A stretch of DNA of 64,000 nucleotides from Micromonospora_J zhanjiangensis (GTDB taxonomy: Bacteria; Actinomycetota; Actinomycetes; Mycobacteriales; Micromonosporaceae), in the NCBI RefSeq assembly GCF_042650605.1, contig NZ_JBHSBN010000003.1, positions 186,001 through 250,000 on the forward strand. Reading direction: 5' to 3'. Within the stretch, counting starts at the first letter, position 1. The number at the start of each line of letters is the position of its first letter. The notes below the pieces were generated by a model. That model did no database searches and was not told the origin of the DNA. It saw only the letters and a program-made list of their open reading frames with translations. Positions 50,076-58,811 of the stretch are shown here, piece by piece. The translations under genes were made by a program, and so were the position numbers.

Positions 50076-50138
50076 GTCCGCATGGTCGCACGCGGACGCG
50101 CCCGGGCGGGCCCGCGTCCGGCGTGGCAGGCTGGACCG

Positions 50139-51452
50139 GTGACTGACCGTTCCGGAGCCGCGAACGCGCAGGCCGGCGGCGCCGGATCCCGGTCCCGGGG
50201 CGCCGGGACCGGCCGGTCCCGGTCGGCCGGGCCCGGCCCGGCGGGCGACCGTGCGGCCGGCCCCGCCGGCGGCGACCTGACCGAGACGGTACGCCGGATC
50301 GAGCGCGCGGCCGGCTCGCTGGCCAGCGCCAGCCTGGCCCGGATGGACGACGCGCTGCCCTGGTTCCGCGGCCTGCCGGCCGACCAGCGGTCCTGGGTGA
50401 TGCTGGTCGCCCAGGCCGGCGTCCGGTCGTTGGTGGAGTGGCTGCGGCAGGGCGGCGGTGTGGCGGACAGCCCGCAGGAGGTCTCCGACGAGGTGTTCGC
50501 GGCCGCCCCGCGCGCCCTGGCCCGGTCGATCAGCCTCCAGCAGACGGTCGCGCTGATCAAGGTCACCATCGACGTGGTCGAGGAGCAGGTCCCGCATCTG
50601 GCCGCCGTGGGCGAGGAGGTACTGCTGCGCGAGGTGGTGCTCCGGTTCTCCCGGGAGATCGCCTTCGCGGCGGCCCGGGTGTACGCCCGGGCCGCCGAGT
50701 CGCGCGGCGCCTGGGACGCCCGGTTGCAGGCGCTGCTGGTGGACGCGCTGCTGCGCGGCGACTCGTCGGACGTGCTGGCCAGCCGGGCGGCGGCGCTGGG
50801 CTGGTCGGACGCCCCGCCGGTGGCGGTGGCGGTCGGCCGGTCACCGGGCGGCGATGTCACCGCCGTGCTGCACACCGTCTACCGGATCGCCCGGCGGATC
50901 GACGTCGAGATCATCGGTGGGGTGCACGGCGACCGGCTCGTTCTCGTGCTCGGCGGGGTGGCCAATCCGTTGGCCGCCACCGAGCGGCTGCTGGCCGGCT
51001 TCGGTGACGGACCGGTGGTGGTCGGTCCGGCGGTGCCCAGCCTGGACACGGCGACCGACTCGGCCCGGGCGGCGCTGGCCGGGTTCCGGGCCGCGCCGGC
51101 CTGGCCGACCGCGCCGCGCCCGGTCGCGGCCGCGGACCTGCTGCCCGAGCGCGCGTTGGCCGGCGACTCGGAGGCCCGCCGCGACCTGCGGCAGGACGTC
51201 TACGGGGTGCTGGTACGGGCCGGTGGTGAGCTGCTGGAGACGCTGGACGCGTTCTTCGCCGCCGGCGGGGTGCTGGAGAGCGCCGCCCGGGCGCTGTACG
51301 TGCACCCCAACACCGTGCGCTACCGGCTGCGCCGGATCGCCGAGGTGACCGGCTTCGCGCCGCTGGCGCCCCGGGACGCGTTCGCCCTGCGGGTGGCCCT
51401 CACGGTGGGCCGGTTGGACCCGGCAGCCCTGGGAATCCCGAATCAGACGTGA
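50139..51452 (+). CDS. fasR: FasR-type regulator of fatty-acid biosynthesis (PucR family)
   Basis: 437 residues. A Gly/Ser-rich N-terminus, then LARMDDALPWFRGLPADQRSWVMLVAQAGV, a GGDEF-like PucR middle part (VAVGRSPGGDVTAVLHTVYRIARRIDVEIIGG) and a C-terminal helix-turn-helix LESAARALYVHPNTVRYRLRRIAEVTGF. This is the layout and position of FasR, which directly activates the fabD-fabH-acpP-fabF operon in streptomycetes and mycobacteria in response to acyl-CoA. The GTG at 50139 has a CAGGCT box about 7 nt away, so it may be leaderless. It is the first gene of the fatty-acid cluster. Confidence 0.9.
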   Translation: MTDRSGAANAQAGGAGSRSRGAGTGRSRSAGPGPAGDRAAGPAGGDLTETVRRIERAAGSLASASLARMDDALPWFRGLPADQRSWVMLVAQAGVRSLVEWLRQGGGVADSPQEVSDEVFAAAPRALARSISLQQTVALIKVTIDVVEEQVPHLAAVGEEVLLREVVLRFSREIAFAAARVYARAAESRGAWDARLQALLVDALLRGDSSDVLASRAAALGWSDAPPVAVAVGRSPGGDVTAVLHTVYRIARRIDVEIIGGVHGDRLVLVLGGVANPLAATERLLAGFGDGPVVVGPAVPSLDTATDSARAALAGFRAAPAWPTAPRPVAAADLLPERALAGDSEARRDLRQDVYGVLVRAGGELLETLDAFFAAGGVLESAARALYVHPNTVRYRLRRIAEVTGFAPLAPRDAFALRVALTVGRLDPAALGIPNQT

Positions 51453-51502
51453 AGCATGAATGCCCACGTAATCGCCCATAACACTCATGATCATTGCCGA
51501 TA

Positions 51503-51535
51503 TTTGTCGGAACTCTACAAAGCTCGTAGTACGGT
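51503..51535 (+). promoter_or_regulatory. fabD promoter with candidate FasR site
   Basis: TTTGT (51503-51507) and ACAAA (51517-51521) form an inverted repeat that covers TTGTCG, a -35 candidate; TAGTAC/TACGGT at 51527-51535 supplies the -10. It lies 55-85 bp upstream of fabD and 50 bp past fasR, in an A+T-rich patch. Binding by FasR is inferred from position only. Confidence 0.5.
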
Positions 51536-51588
51536 TTGGTGACTGCCGGCACCCAACTGACCGCCAAGTATCCGGGAGAGTCGTAGAC

Positions 51589-52515
51589 GTGCTCGCCGTA
51601 CTCTCCCCCGGCCAGGGTTCACAGAAGCCCGGCTTCCTCGCCCCCTGGCTCGACCTGCCCGGAGCCCGGGACCGCCTGGCCGAGTGGTCGACGCTGGCCG
51701 GGGTCGACCTGGTCCACCTGGGCACCCGGGCCGACGCCGACGAGATCAAGGACACCGCGCGGACCCAGCCGCTGCTGGTCGCCGCCGCGCTGCTGGCCGC
51801 CGAGCAGCTGCCCATGTCCGAGGTCGGACTGACCGCCGGGCACAGCGTGGGCGAACTGGGCGCCGCCGCCCTGGCCGGCGTGCTGTCCGCCGAGGCGGCG
51901 ATCACGCTGGCCGGCGCCCGGGGCCGGGAGATGGCCGCCGCCTGCGCGTTGGAACCGACCGGGATGGCCGCCGTGCTCGGCGGCGACCCGGACGAGGTGC
52001 TCACCGCCATCGAGGCGGCCGGCCTGCACGCCGCCAACCGTAACGGCGCCGGACAGGTTGTCGTGGCCGGGGCGGTCGACCGGCTGGAGAAGTTCGCCGC
52101 GCAGCCGCCGACCCGGGCCCGGGTCATCACGTTGCAGGTCGCCGGCGCGTTCCACACCCCGTACATGGCGCCGGCCGAGGCGGCGCTCGGCGCGGTGGCC
52201 GCCGACATCACACCCGCCGATCCGGCCCGGCTGCTGCTGTCCAACCTCGACGGCACCGCGGTCGACGACGGCCGGGAACTGCTCCGGCGACTGGTCCGCC
52301 AGGTCACCGCGCCGGTCCGCTGGGATCTGTGCATGCGTACCCTGGCCGAGGTCGGCGTCACCGGCGTGATCGAACTCCCGCCGGCCGGCACGCTCGCCGG
52401 GCTGGTCAAGCGGGAACTGCGGGCGACCGGCGGACCCGAGATCGTCACCCTGAACACCCCCGACGACCTGCCGGCCGCCCGGGACCTGATCGCCCGCACC
52501 GGAGGACACGCCTGA
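51589..52515 (+). CDS. fabD: Malonyl-CoA:ACP transacylase
   Basis: A 308-residue enzyme loading malonyl units on acyl carrier protein for type II fatty-acid synthesis. VLSPGQGSQKPGFLAPW opens it, the nucleophile Ser is in TAGHSVGELGAAAL, and the catalytic His in VAGAFHTPYMAPA. The GTG start is at 51589, behind a GGGAGAG. It is followed by fabH with a 1-base overlap. The first gene of the four-gene operon after the promoter. Confidence 0.95.
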   Translation: MLAVLSPGQGSQKPGFLAPWLDLPGARDRLAEWSTLAGVDLVHLGTRADADEIKDTARTQPLLVAAALLAAEQLPMSEVGLTAGHSVGELGAAALAGVLSAEAAITLAGARGREMAAACALEPTGMAAVLGGDPDEVLTAIEAAGLHAANRNGAGQVVVAGAVDRLEKFAAQPPTRARVITLQVAGAFHTPYMAPAEAALGAVAADITPADPARLLLSNLDGTAVDDGRELLRRLVRQVTAPVRWDLCMRTLAEVGVTGVIELPPAGTLAGLVKRELRATGGPEIVTLNTPDDLPAARDLIARTGGHA

Positions 52516-53456
52516 TGGGTTCGCGCATCATCGCCATGGGCCACTACCAGCCGTCCCGGGTGGTCACCAACGACGAGTTGGCCCAGATCGTGGACACCAA
52601 CGACGAGTGGATCCGGGACCGCGTCGGCATCGTCACCCGCCGGATCGCCGACACCGAGACGGTGGCCGACATGGCGACGGCCGCCGCCGGCAAGGCGCTG
52701 GCCAACTCGGGCCTGAGCGCCGCCGACATCGACCTGGTCGTGGTGGCCACCTGCACGTCGGTGGACCGCAGCCCGAACGTGGCCTGCCGGGTCGCCGCCA
52801 AGCTGGGCATCACCGCGCCGGGCGCCTTCGACATCAACACCGCCTGCTCGGGCTTCTCCTACGCGCTGGGCACCGTCGACCACGCGCTGAGCGCGGGGGC
52901 GGCCCGCAACGCGATCGTGATCGGGGCGGAGAAGCTGTCCGACTTCACCGACTGGACCGACCGGTCGACCTGCATCATCTTCGGCGACGCCGCCGGCGCC
53001 GCGGTGGTCACCGCCACCGGCCCGGGCGAGGAGTCCGGCGTCGGCCCGGTGGTCTGGGGCTCGGCCCCGGAGAAGAGCGACGCGGTACGCATCGAGGGCT
53101 GGCGCCCGTACATCGAGCAGGAGGGCCAGTCGGTGTTCCGCTGGGCCACCACCGCCCTCGCGCCGCTGGCCCGGCAGGCCTGCGAGCGGGCCGGTGTCAG
53201 CCCGCGGGAACTGGCGGCGTTCGTGCCGCACCAGGCCAACGCCCGGATCATCGACGGCATCGTCAAGCGGCTGGACATCCCGCAGGCGGTCATCGCCAAG
53301 GACATCGTCGAATCCGGCAACACCTCCGCGGCGAGCGTGCCGCTGGCCCTGTCCAAGCTGGTCGAGCGTCGGGAGGTGCCCTCGGGCGCGCCGGTGCTGC
53401 TGTTCGGCTTCGGCGGTGGCCTGACCTACGCGGGTCAGGTCGTCCGCTGCCCCTGA
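52515..53456 (+). CDS. fabH: Beta-ketoacyl-ACP synthase III
   Basis: A 313-residue KAS III that condenses an acyl-CoA primer with malonyl-ACP and thus sets chain type (straight or branched). The catalytic Cys is in FDINTACSGFSYALG, His in FVPHQANARIID and Asn in ESGNTSAASVPLAL. The ATG at 52515 follows GGAGG 9 nt upstream and overlaps the fabD stop by one base. A 152-bp gap with no visible gene separates it from acpP. Confidence 0.95.
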   Translation: MGSRIIAMGHYQPSRVVTNDELAQIVDTNDEWIRDRVGIVTRRIADTETVADMATAAAGKALANSGLSAADIDLVVVATCTSVDRSPNVACRVAAKLGITAPGAFDINTACSGFSYALGTVDHALSAGAARNAIVIGAEKLSDFTDWTDRSTCIIFGDAAGAAVVTATGPGEESGVGPVVWGSAPEKSDAVRIEGWRPYIEQEGQSVFRWATTALAPLARQACERAGVSPRELAAFVPHQANARIIDGIVKRLDIPQAVIAKDIVESGNTSAASVPLALSKLVERREVPSGAPVLLFGFGGGLTYAGQVVRCP

Positions 53457-53608
53457 ACCCGACCCTGCCCGCCGGTCCGCCGTCGCGAACCGGTGGCCAC
53501 GAGTTCAGCCCGGCTTCACCCGCTCGGGCTGCAATGGGCCATCCCGCCCGAACCCCCACAGATCCCACTCGGGGAAACCACCGTATTCAGGGAGAGGAAC
53601 CAATTCCC

Positions 53609-53848
53609 ATGACCCGTGACGAGATCACCGCCGGCCTGGCCGAGATTCTCGAGGAAGTCGCCGGCGTGAACCCGGGCGACGTGGCCGTCGACAAGTCGTT
53701 CACCGACGATCTCGACGTCGACTCGCTGTCCATGGTCGAGGTCGTCGTCGCCGCCGAGGAGAAGTTCGGCGTGAAGATCCCGGACAACGAGGTGCAGAAC
53801 CTCAAGACGGTCGGCGACGCCGTCAGCTACATCGAGGCCCAGGCCTGA
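53609..53848 (+). CDS. acpP: Acyl carrier protein
   Basis: A 79-residue acidic carrier protein: ITAGLAEILEEVAGVNPGDVAVDKSFTDDLDVDSLSMVEVVVAAEEKFGVKIPD. The phosphopantetheine Ser is in DVDSLSMVE. The ATG is preceded by GGGAGAGGAAC. In related genomes fabF follows within roughly a hundred bases; here an IS remnant of about 690 bp lies in between. Confidence 0.96.
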   Translation: MTRDEITAGLAEILEEVAGVNPGDVAVDKSFTDDLDVDSLSMVEVVVAAEEKFGVKIPDNEVQNLKTVGDAVSYIEAQA

Positions 53849-53849
53849 C

Positions 53850-54287
53850 TTAACGGGTCCCCACGGATGTTTCCGAGGGACTTTCCCTCCCGGCGATGCC
53901 GGGATTCCCAGCTCGGACCGCATCCGACCCACCGTCCCGGAAGGAGGCGATCGCATGTCTGACGTCGTCGGCACTGGCACGGTCGCGTTCAGCCGTGACG
54001 AGGATCGTCCTCGCGGCGTTGACGTCGCGGCCTGCGGTGTAGCCGCAGGCCGCGCAGTCGAAGACGCGCAGACCCAGCCCGAGGCGTTCCTTGGTTCTCG
54101 TACCGCACTCGGCGCAGGTCATCGTGGTGTAAGCGGGCGGCACCAGCACCACCTTCCGGCCCGCCCGCGTACCCCTGTCGATCAGTTCTCGTTTGCACAC
54201 GCCGATCGCCGCGTCGGCCGCCTTGCGGGCCATCCGGGTTTTGGCCAGAAACCTCGGTTTGAAGTCCTCGACCGCGATCAGCGCAGA
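53850..54287 (-). pseudogene. tnpB: tnpB remnant (3' part)
   Basis: From about 54280 the frame reads LIAVEDFKPRFLAKTRMARKAADAAIG, VVLVPPAYTTMTCAECGTRTKERLGLG, then FDCAACGYTAGRDVNAARTIL: the RuvC-II Glu (AVED), the CxxC...CxxC zinc ribbon and the RuvC-III Asp (GRDVNAA) are present. The N-terminal half with the RuvC-I Asp and the guide-RNA-binding part is missing and a stop precedes the fragment. The 3' end, where omegaRNA is usually encoded, is present. Confidence 0.82.
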
Positions 54288-54442
54288 TCAAAGGCCGCTC
54301 TTCACGTCTGCTGCGCCAGGAATTCCCGCATCTCAAGTCTCGAATACCGACCCTGTGGACCAACTCCTACTTCGTCGCCACCGTCGGCGGCACGACCCTC
54401 GAAGCGATCAACGAGTATGTCGAGAACCAACGCAACGCCTGA
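54287..54442 (+). pseudogene. tnpA: tnpA (Y1 transposase) remnant (3' part)
   Basis: The frame reads IKGRSSRLLRQEFPHLKSR, PTLWTNSYFVATVGGTTLEAI, then NEYVENQRNA and a stop, the C-terminus of IS200-family TnpA. The catalytic Tyr in the last helix (NEYVENQ) remains; the HUH motif and the rest of the N-terminal half are missing. It faces away from the tnpB remnant. Confidence 0.82.
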
Positions 54443-54550
54443 CCACCCGCCCCTCCACCCTGACGACAGATGGGCAGACCCTGACCCACAGCGCAGGAGT
54501 CCCGTTTCCTCCCCGCGGCTGAAGCCGAGGGTTTCCATGGAAGGAATCTG

Positions 54551-55777
54551 ATGAGTCGTACCGAGGTCGTCGTCACCGGGCTCGGCGCGACGACCCCGCT
54601 CGGCGGGGACGTCGCGTCGACCTGGGACGCCATGCTCGCCGGCCGCTCCGGGGTGGGTCCGCTCACCCAGGAGTGGGCCGCGCAGCTGCCGGTCCGGATC
54701 GCCGCCAGCCTGGCCGTCGAGCCCAGCGAGGTGATCGACCGGGTCAAGCTGCGCCGGCTGGACCGCTCCGAGGCGATCGCCCTGGTCGCCACCAAGGAGG
54801 CCTGGGCGGACGCCGGACTGGCCGGCACCGACCTGGACCCGGAACGGCTGGCGGTCAGCCTGGGCTCCGGCATCGGCGGGGCGCAGACCCTGCTCGCCCA
54901 GGACGACATCCTGGAGGCCTCCGGGCCACGCCGGGTGTCGCCGCACACCGTACCGATGTTGATGCCCAACGGGCCGGCCGCCTGGGTCGGCCTGGAGGTG
55001 GGCGCCAAGGCCGGCGTGCACTCGATGGCCAGCGCCTGCGCGACCGGTGCGGAGGCGATCGCGCTGGGGCTGGACATCATCCGCTCCGGCCGCGCCGACG
55101 TGGTGGTGGCCGGCGGCACCGAGGCGGTCATCCACCCGCTGCCGATCGCCGGCTTCGCCTCGATGCGGGCCATGTCGACCCGCAACGACGAGCCGGAACG
55201 GGCCTCCCGCCCGTGGGACGCCGGCCGGGACGGCTTCGTCCTCGGCGAGGGCGCCGGCGTCGTCGTACTGGAGACCGCCGAGCACGCCGCCGCTCGCGGC
55301 GCCCGGGTGTACGCCCGGCTGGCCGGCGCCGGAATCACCTCGGACGCGTACGACATCGTGCAGCCGCACGCCGAGGGCGAGGGGGCGATCCGGGCGATCC
55401 GCCGGGCCCTGGCCGACGCGGGGGTGTCCGGCCGCGACATCGTCCACGTCAACGCGCACGCCACGTCCACCCCGGTGGGCGACATGCTGGAGATCGGCGC
55501 GCTGCGGGCCGCGGTCGGCGACCACCCGCTGCTGACCGCCACCAAGTCGATGACCGGACACCTGCTCGGCGCGGCCGGCGCGGTGGAGTCGATCGCCACC
55601 ATCCTGGCCATCCGGGACGGCGTCGTGCCGCCCACCATCAACCTGGAGGACCCGGACCCGGCGCTGGACCTGGACGTGGCCGCGCACAAGGCCCGCCACC
55701 TGGAGGTACCGGCGGCGCTGAACAACGCGTTCGGCTTCGGCGGGCACAACGTGGCGCTGGTCTTCACCCGCCCCTGA
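54551..55777 (+). CDS. fabF: Beta-ketoacyl-ACP synthase II
   Basis: A 408-residue KAS II extending acyl chains on ACP. The catalytic Cys is in SMASACATGAEAIALG, His residues in VNAHATSTPVGD and KSMTGHLLGAAGAVE, with the C-terminal NNAFGFGGHNVALVF. The ATG at 54551 follows GGAAGGAAT, which overlaps the right edge of the IS remnant. The transcript now has to pass about 690 bp of IS sequence, or fabF may depend on a new promoter. Confidence 0.95.
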   Translation: MSRTEVVVTGLGATTPLGGDVASTWDAMLAGRSGVGPLTQEWAAQLPVRIAASLAVEPSEVIDRVKLRRLDRSEAIALVATKEAWADAGLAGTDLDPERLAVSLGSGIGGAQTLLAQDDILEASGPRRVSPHTVPMLMPNGPAAWVGLEVGAKAGVHSMASACATGAEAIALGLDIIRSGRADVVVAGGTEAVIHPLPIAGFASMRAMSTRNDEPERASRPWDAGRDGFVLGEGAGVVVLETAEHAAARGARVYARLAGAGITSDAYDIVQPHAEGEGAIRAIRRALADAGVSGRDIVHVNAHATSTPVGDMLEIGALRAAVGDHPLLTATKSMTGHLLGAAGAVESIATILAIRDGVVPPTINLEDPDPALDLDVAAHKARHLEVPAALNNAFGFGGHNVALVFTRP

Positions 55778-55834
55778 GCGGCGGTCCGCCCGGCCTCGGG
55801 ACGCTCTCCGGACCATGCGGCGCCGGCACCCGCC

Positions 55835-55885
55835 GGTCCCGCTCCGGGTCCGGTCCCGCTCCGGGTCCGGTCCCGCTCCGGGTCC
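55835..55885. repeat. Three tandem 17-bp repeats
   Basis: GGTCCCGCTCCGGGTCC occurs three times in a row (55835-55851, 55852-55868, 55869-55885), followed by shorter GGGTCC units. It lies in the gap between convergent fabF and the small MARWTGNY protein. Likely slippage-prone and variable between strains. Confidence 0.75.
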
Positions 55886-55937
55886 GGGTCCGGGTATCGC
55901 CCACCCGCCGCGCCGGCTCGTCGCCCACCCGTCCGGT

Positions 55938-56156
55938 TCAGCCCCGGTTGCGGGGGTGCTGGCGGGCGGTGCGTTCGTTGCCCCGGCGGTAGTTGCCGGT
56001 CCACCGGGCCATCACCAGTTGCGGGTCGTCCGCCACCTCGGCGAGGAACTCGGCCGCCCGACCACCACGTAGCACGGCCGCCACCCGCCCGCGGTGGGTG
56101 ACCACCACCGACCCGTCCGACCGTTCCTGGAAACTGAAACCCGAAGCCGCCGCCAT
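55938..56156 (-). CDS. Small conserved protein (72 aa)
   Basis: Reads MAAASGFSFQERSDGSVVVT, HRGRVAAVLRGGRAAEFLAEV, then LVMARWTGNYRRGNERTARQHPRN. The closing MARWTGNYRRGNER segment recurs in small actinobacterial proteins of unknown function. It is basic and soluble. It is encoded 43 bp upstream-side of the NagZ-like gene's end on the same strand and may be the last gene of that unit. Confidence 0.75.
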   Translation of the reverse strand: MAAASGFSFQERSDGSVVVTHRGRVAAVLRGGRAAEFLAEVADDPQLVMARWTGNYRRGNERTARQHPRNRG

Positions 56157-56199
56157 ACCGGCAAGACTGCCAGCGGCCGCGGCGGGACGCAGCCGGATT

Positions 56200-57918
56200 T
56201 CAGCCGCCGCAGGAGGTGGCCGGCAGGCCGGAGACCGGCACCGGCGCCCGGCCGGTCGGCTTCGCCTTCCCGGCCAGCACGGCGGCCAGCGCCGCCATCG
56301 AGGACTCGGTCGACGAGTACGTCGCGAGCAGCCGCTCCGACTTCGCCTTCGCCAACAGGTACGGGGTGTCCATGGCCACCGTCACCGCCGCGTCGGCGCT
56401 CAGGTCGCCGGCGCCGTCGCCGTACCCGATCAGGTGGACCACCCGACCGCCGGAACCGACCACCTGCACCCCGGCCGCGCGCAGCGCCCTGGTGAGCAGG
56501 TCCCGGGTGTGCTGCCGGCCGTTGGAGGAGGTGACCGTGACCGGGCCGGGCAGCGCGGTGCACGGGCCGCGCAGCTGGGTCACCGCGGCCGCCGAGACCT
56601 GCTGGACGGCCGCCTTGTTCGGCGCGCTGCCCAGCGTGGACATCGCCGGGGCCGGGTGACCGGCCAACCGGAACTTCAGGGTCAGGACGTGGGTGGCCGC
56701 CTCGACCAGCCGGTCCCGGGGCAGCGAGCCGTCCCGCAGGCCGGCCAGCAGCCCGTCGTACGCCTTACCGACGTTCGGCGGCATGAGCAGCAGGTCGTTG
56801 CCGGCCTTGAGGGCCCGGACGGCGGCCTCGCCGGCCGGCCACTTCTGCGCCGGTGCCATGTTCATCCCGTCGGTGACCACCACGCCGGAGAAGCCGAGCT
56901 GCTTGCGCAGCACGTCGGTGATCACCTTGTGCGAGAACGTCGCCGGGGTGCCCGCGTCCACCGCCCGGGTGTCCAGGTGTCCGGACATCACCAGCCACGC
57001 CCCGGCGTCGATGCCGCTCTTGAACGGCGGCAGGTCGTTGCGGTCCAGGGTGGCCCGGCTCTGCTTGAGCACCGGCAGGTCCTGGTGCGAGTCGGCGGCG
57101 GTGTCGCCGTGCCCGGGAAAGTGCTTGAGGGTGGCCGCCACCCCGGCGCCCTGCAGGCCGCGGACGGCGCCGCCCACCTGGGCGGCGACGTTCTTCGGGT
57201 CGGCGCCGTAGGACCGGGAGCCGATCACCGTGCTCTGCGCGCGCAGCACGTCGGCGTCCGGCGCGAAGTCGACGTTGACGCCGAGGGCGGCGAGTTCGGA
57301 GCCGGCCGCCCGCCACGCCTTCTCGGTCAGCGCCGGGTCGCCGGCCGCGCCGAAGGCCATCCCGCTGGGCAGCTGGGTCACCCCGTCCTTGATCCGGGTC
57401 ACCACGCCGTACTCCTGGTCGGTGCCGACCAGCAGCGGCACCGACCCGGCGGCCAGCTTCCGGGCGGCGGTCTGCAGGCCGGTGGTGAGGTCGCGGACCT
57501 GGGTCGGGTTGTCGACGTTGGTGGTGGCCTGGTTGCCGCCGGTCGGGTCGTCGGCCGAGAAGCCGACCAGGATCAGACCGCCCAGTCGGTACTTGGCGAT
57601 CATCTGCGCCGGCGTGTCCACCCCGGCGAGCTTGCGGTTGCCGGCCGCGGAGCCGGCCGAGACGTTGTCCGCCGCGCTGCCGTAGGCGTACGGCATCAGC
57701 ACCTGGCCGACCAGGTCCTCGTCACCGAGGGTGGCCACCAGCTGCGCCGCCCGGGCCGCCGGGTCCGCCCCGGCCGCGCCGCTGGGCGCCGGTGGTGTGG
57801 AGGCCGGCGGGGTGGCCGCGGGCCGGTCCGGCTCGCTGCCGCAACCGGCGAGCAGCAGCCCGGCCAGGATGGCGGGGACGACGCGACCGCGTCGGGGGGA
57901 GGTCGTCACGTCGGCCAT
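56200..57918 (-). CDS. GH3 family lipoprotein, NagZ-like beta-N-acetylhexosaminidase
   Basis: A 572-residue GH3 enzyme. The lipoprotein signal ends in ILAGLLLAGC. The TIM barrel includes LLVGTDQEYGVVTRI, LGVNVDFAPDADV, the NagZ signature LKHFPGHGDTAADSHQDLP with the His-Asp dyad, and the nucleophile Asp in GVVVTDGMNM. A C-terminal domain of about 170 residues follows. It probably removes N-acetylglucosamine from muropeptides on the outer side of the membrane, in peptidoglycan turnover. The ATG fits the lipobox position. Confidence 0.9.
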   Translation of the reverse strand: MADVTTSPRRGRVVPAILAGLLLAGCGSEPDRPAATPPASTPPAPSGAAGADPAARAAQLVATLGDEDLVGQVLMPYAYGSAADNVSAGSAAGNRKLAGVDTPAQMIAKYRLGGLILVGFSADDPTGGNQATTNVDNPTQVRDLTTGLQTAARKLAAGSVPLLVGTDQEYGVVTRIKDGVTQLPSGMAFGAAGDPALTEKAWRAAGSELAALGVNVDFAPDADVLRAQSTVIGSRSYGADPKNVAAQVGGAVRGLQGAGVAATLKHFPGHGDTAADSHQDLPVLKQSRATLDRNDLPPFKSGIDAGAWLVMSGHLDTRAVDAGTPATFSHKVITDVLRKQLGFSGVVVTDGMNMAPAQKWPAGEAAVRALKAGNDLLLMPPNVGKAYDGLLAGLRDGSLPRDRLVEAATHVLTLKFRLAGHPAPAMSTLGSAPNKAAVQQVSAAAVTQLRGPCTALPGPVTVTSSNGRQHTRDLLTRALRAAGVQVVGSGGRVVHLIGYGDGAGDLSADAAVTVAMDTPYLLAKAKSERLLATYSSTESSMAALAAVLAGKAKPTGRAPVPVSGLPATSCGG

Positions 57919-57990
57919 CCCACCAGTCTGCCCGGACCTCCGGCAACCCGACGGGGTCCGGCGGCGGTTCGCCCGGCCGGTGAGCGGGGC

Positions 57991-58482
57991 TCAGCCGACC
58001 CGGGTGAGCAGGGTCACCGGTGCGCCGTCGCCGGCGTAGCGGTAGGGCTCCAGTTCGGCGTCCCAGGCGGTGCCGAGCGCCTTGTCCAGGGCATGGGCCA
58101 GGGCCTCGGGGGCCCGGACGGACTCCATGATCGTTCGCAGCCGGTCCTCGCCGAGCTGGATGTCGCCGGCCGCGCCGGCGGCGGCCCGGAACAGGCCGCG
58201 CCCCGGTACGTACATGAACCGCTCCCCGTCGACGCCCGGGCTCGGTTCCTCGGTGATCTCGAAACGGATCATGGGCCACTGCCGGAGGGCAGCAGCCAGT
58301 TCCGCGCCGGTCCCCGGGCGGCCGGTCCACCCGCACTCGGCCCGGCGGGCGCCGGGATCGACGGGCTGGGCCGTCCAGTGCAGGTTGACCGGCGCGGTGA
58401 GGACGCGCGCGATCGCCCACTCGACGTGCGGGCACACGGCGAGCGGGGTCGAGTGGACGTATACGACGCCACGCGTTGGCAC
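57991..58482 (-). CDS. DUF3145 family protein
   Basis: A 163-residue actinobacterial DUF3145 protein: VPTRGVVYVHSTPLAVCPHVEWAIARVL, VNLHWTAQPVDPGARRAECGW, RFEITEEPSPGVDGERFMYVPGRGLF, and GTAWDAELEPYRYAGDG. It is regularly found just downstream of fabF, as here, though its function is unknown. The GTG at 58482 has GGGAGGT 4-5 nt upstream; the extended frame begins with non-family residues. Confidence 0.9.
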   Translation of the reverse strand: MPTRGVVYVHSTPLAVCPHVEWAIARVLTAPVNLHWTAQPVDPGARRAECGWTGRPGTGAELAAALRQWPMIRFEITEEPSPGVDGERFMYVPGRGLFRAAAGAAGDIQLGEDRLRTIMESVRAPEALAHALDKALGTAWDAELEPYRYAGDGAPVTLLTRVG

Positions 58483-58811
58483 GGTGACCTCCCGGAGAGC
58501 GAGGTGCGTCTTCCCCAACGACCTCGATCACCAGTCGGCACTGGTTACACATGATGGCCGGTGTGACCGATGATGCGCCAGGGATTCGGAAAACTCGCCG
58601 GTCGGAATATCCGTACCGGTGAGCCGGGTTGCACCCGCACGGCGGCCCGCGCCGGCCGTCCGACCAGTCCGGTCGTGTAAAGTTTTGTCGGCGGCCTGTG
58701 CCGTCGCACATCCCCTCTGGTAAACCCGGTGGCAGCCCTGATCCCACTCAGGCCCTCGCCGCCGCCGTCCCCGGACATCTGTCCTCCCGTACGTCTGCAA
58801 GGAGTACCTCC

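Larger units (their letters stand above)
53850..54545. mobile_element. IS200/IS605-type element with internal deletion, inside the fab operon
   Basis: The remains of a divergent tnpA/tnpB element. The left side holds the 3' part of tnpB (minus) and the right side the 3' part of tnpA (plus), meeting at about 54280-54290 where both genes lose their 5' ends. Subterminal hairpins typical of the family remain: CCCGGC-GAT-GCCGGG near 53889-53903 and CCCGCGGC-TGAA-GCCGAGGG near 54512-54531. There are no terminal inverted repeats, as expected. The element lies between acpP and fabF; fabF starts 6-10 bp beyond it. It cannot move by itself. Confidence 0.8.

Noticed and set aside
53850..54545. TnpB remnant as a working RNA-guided nuclease
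   Set aside because: The N-terminal half with the RuvC-I Asp is missing and the frame is closed by a stop; it cannot be active.
50139..55777. Part of a polyketide cluster
   Set aside because: fasR-fabD-fabH-acpP-fabF with DUF3145 is the standard primary fatty-acid operon; no cyclases, ketoreductases or tailoring enzymes are near.
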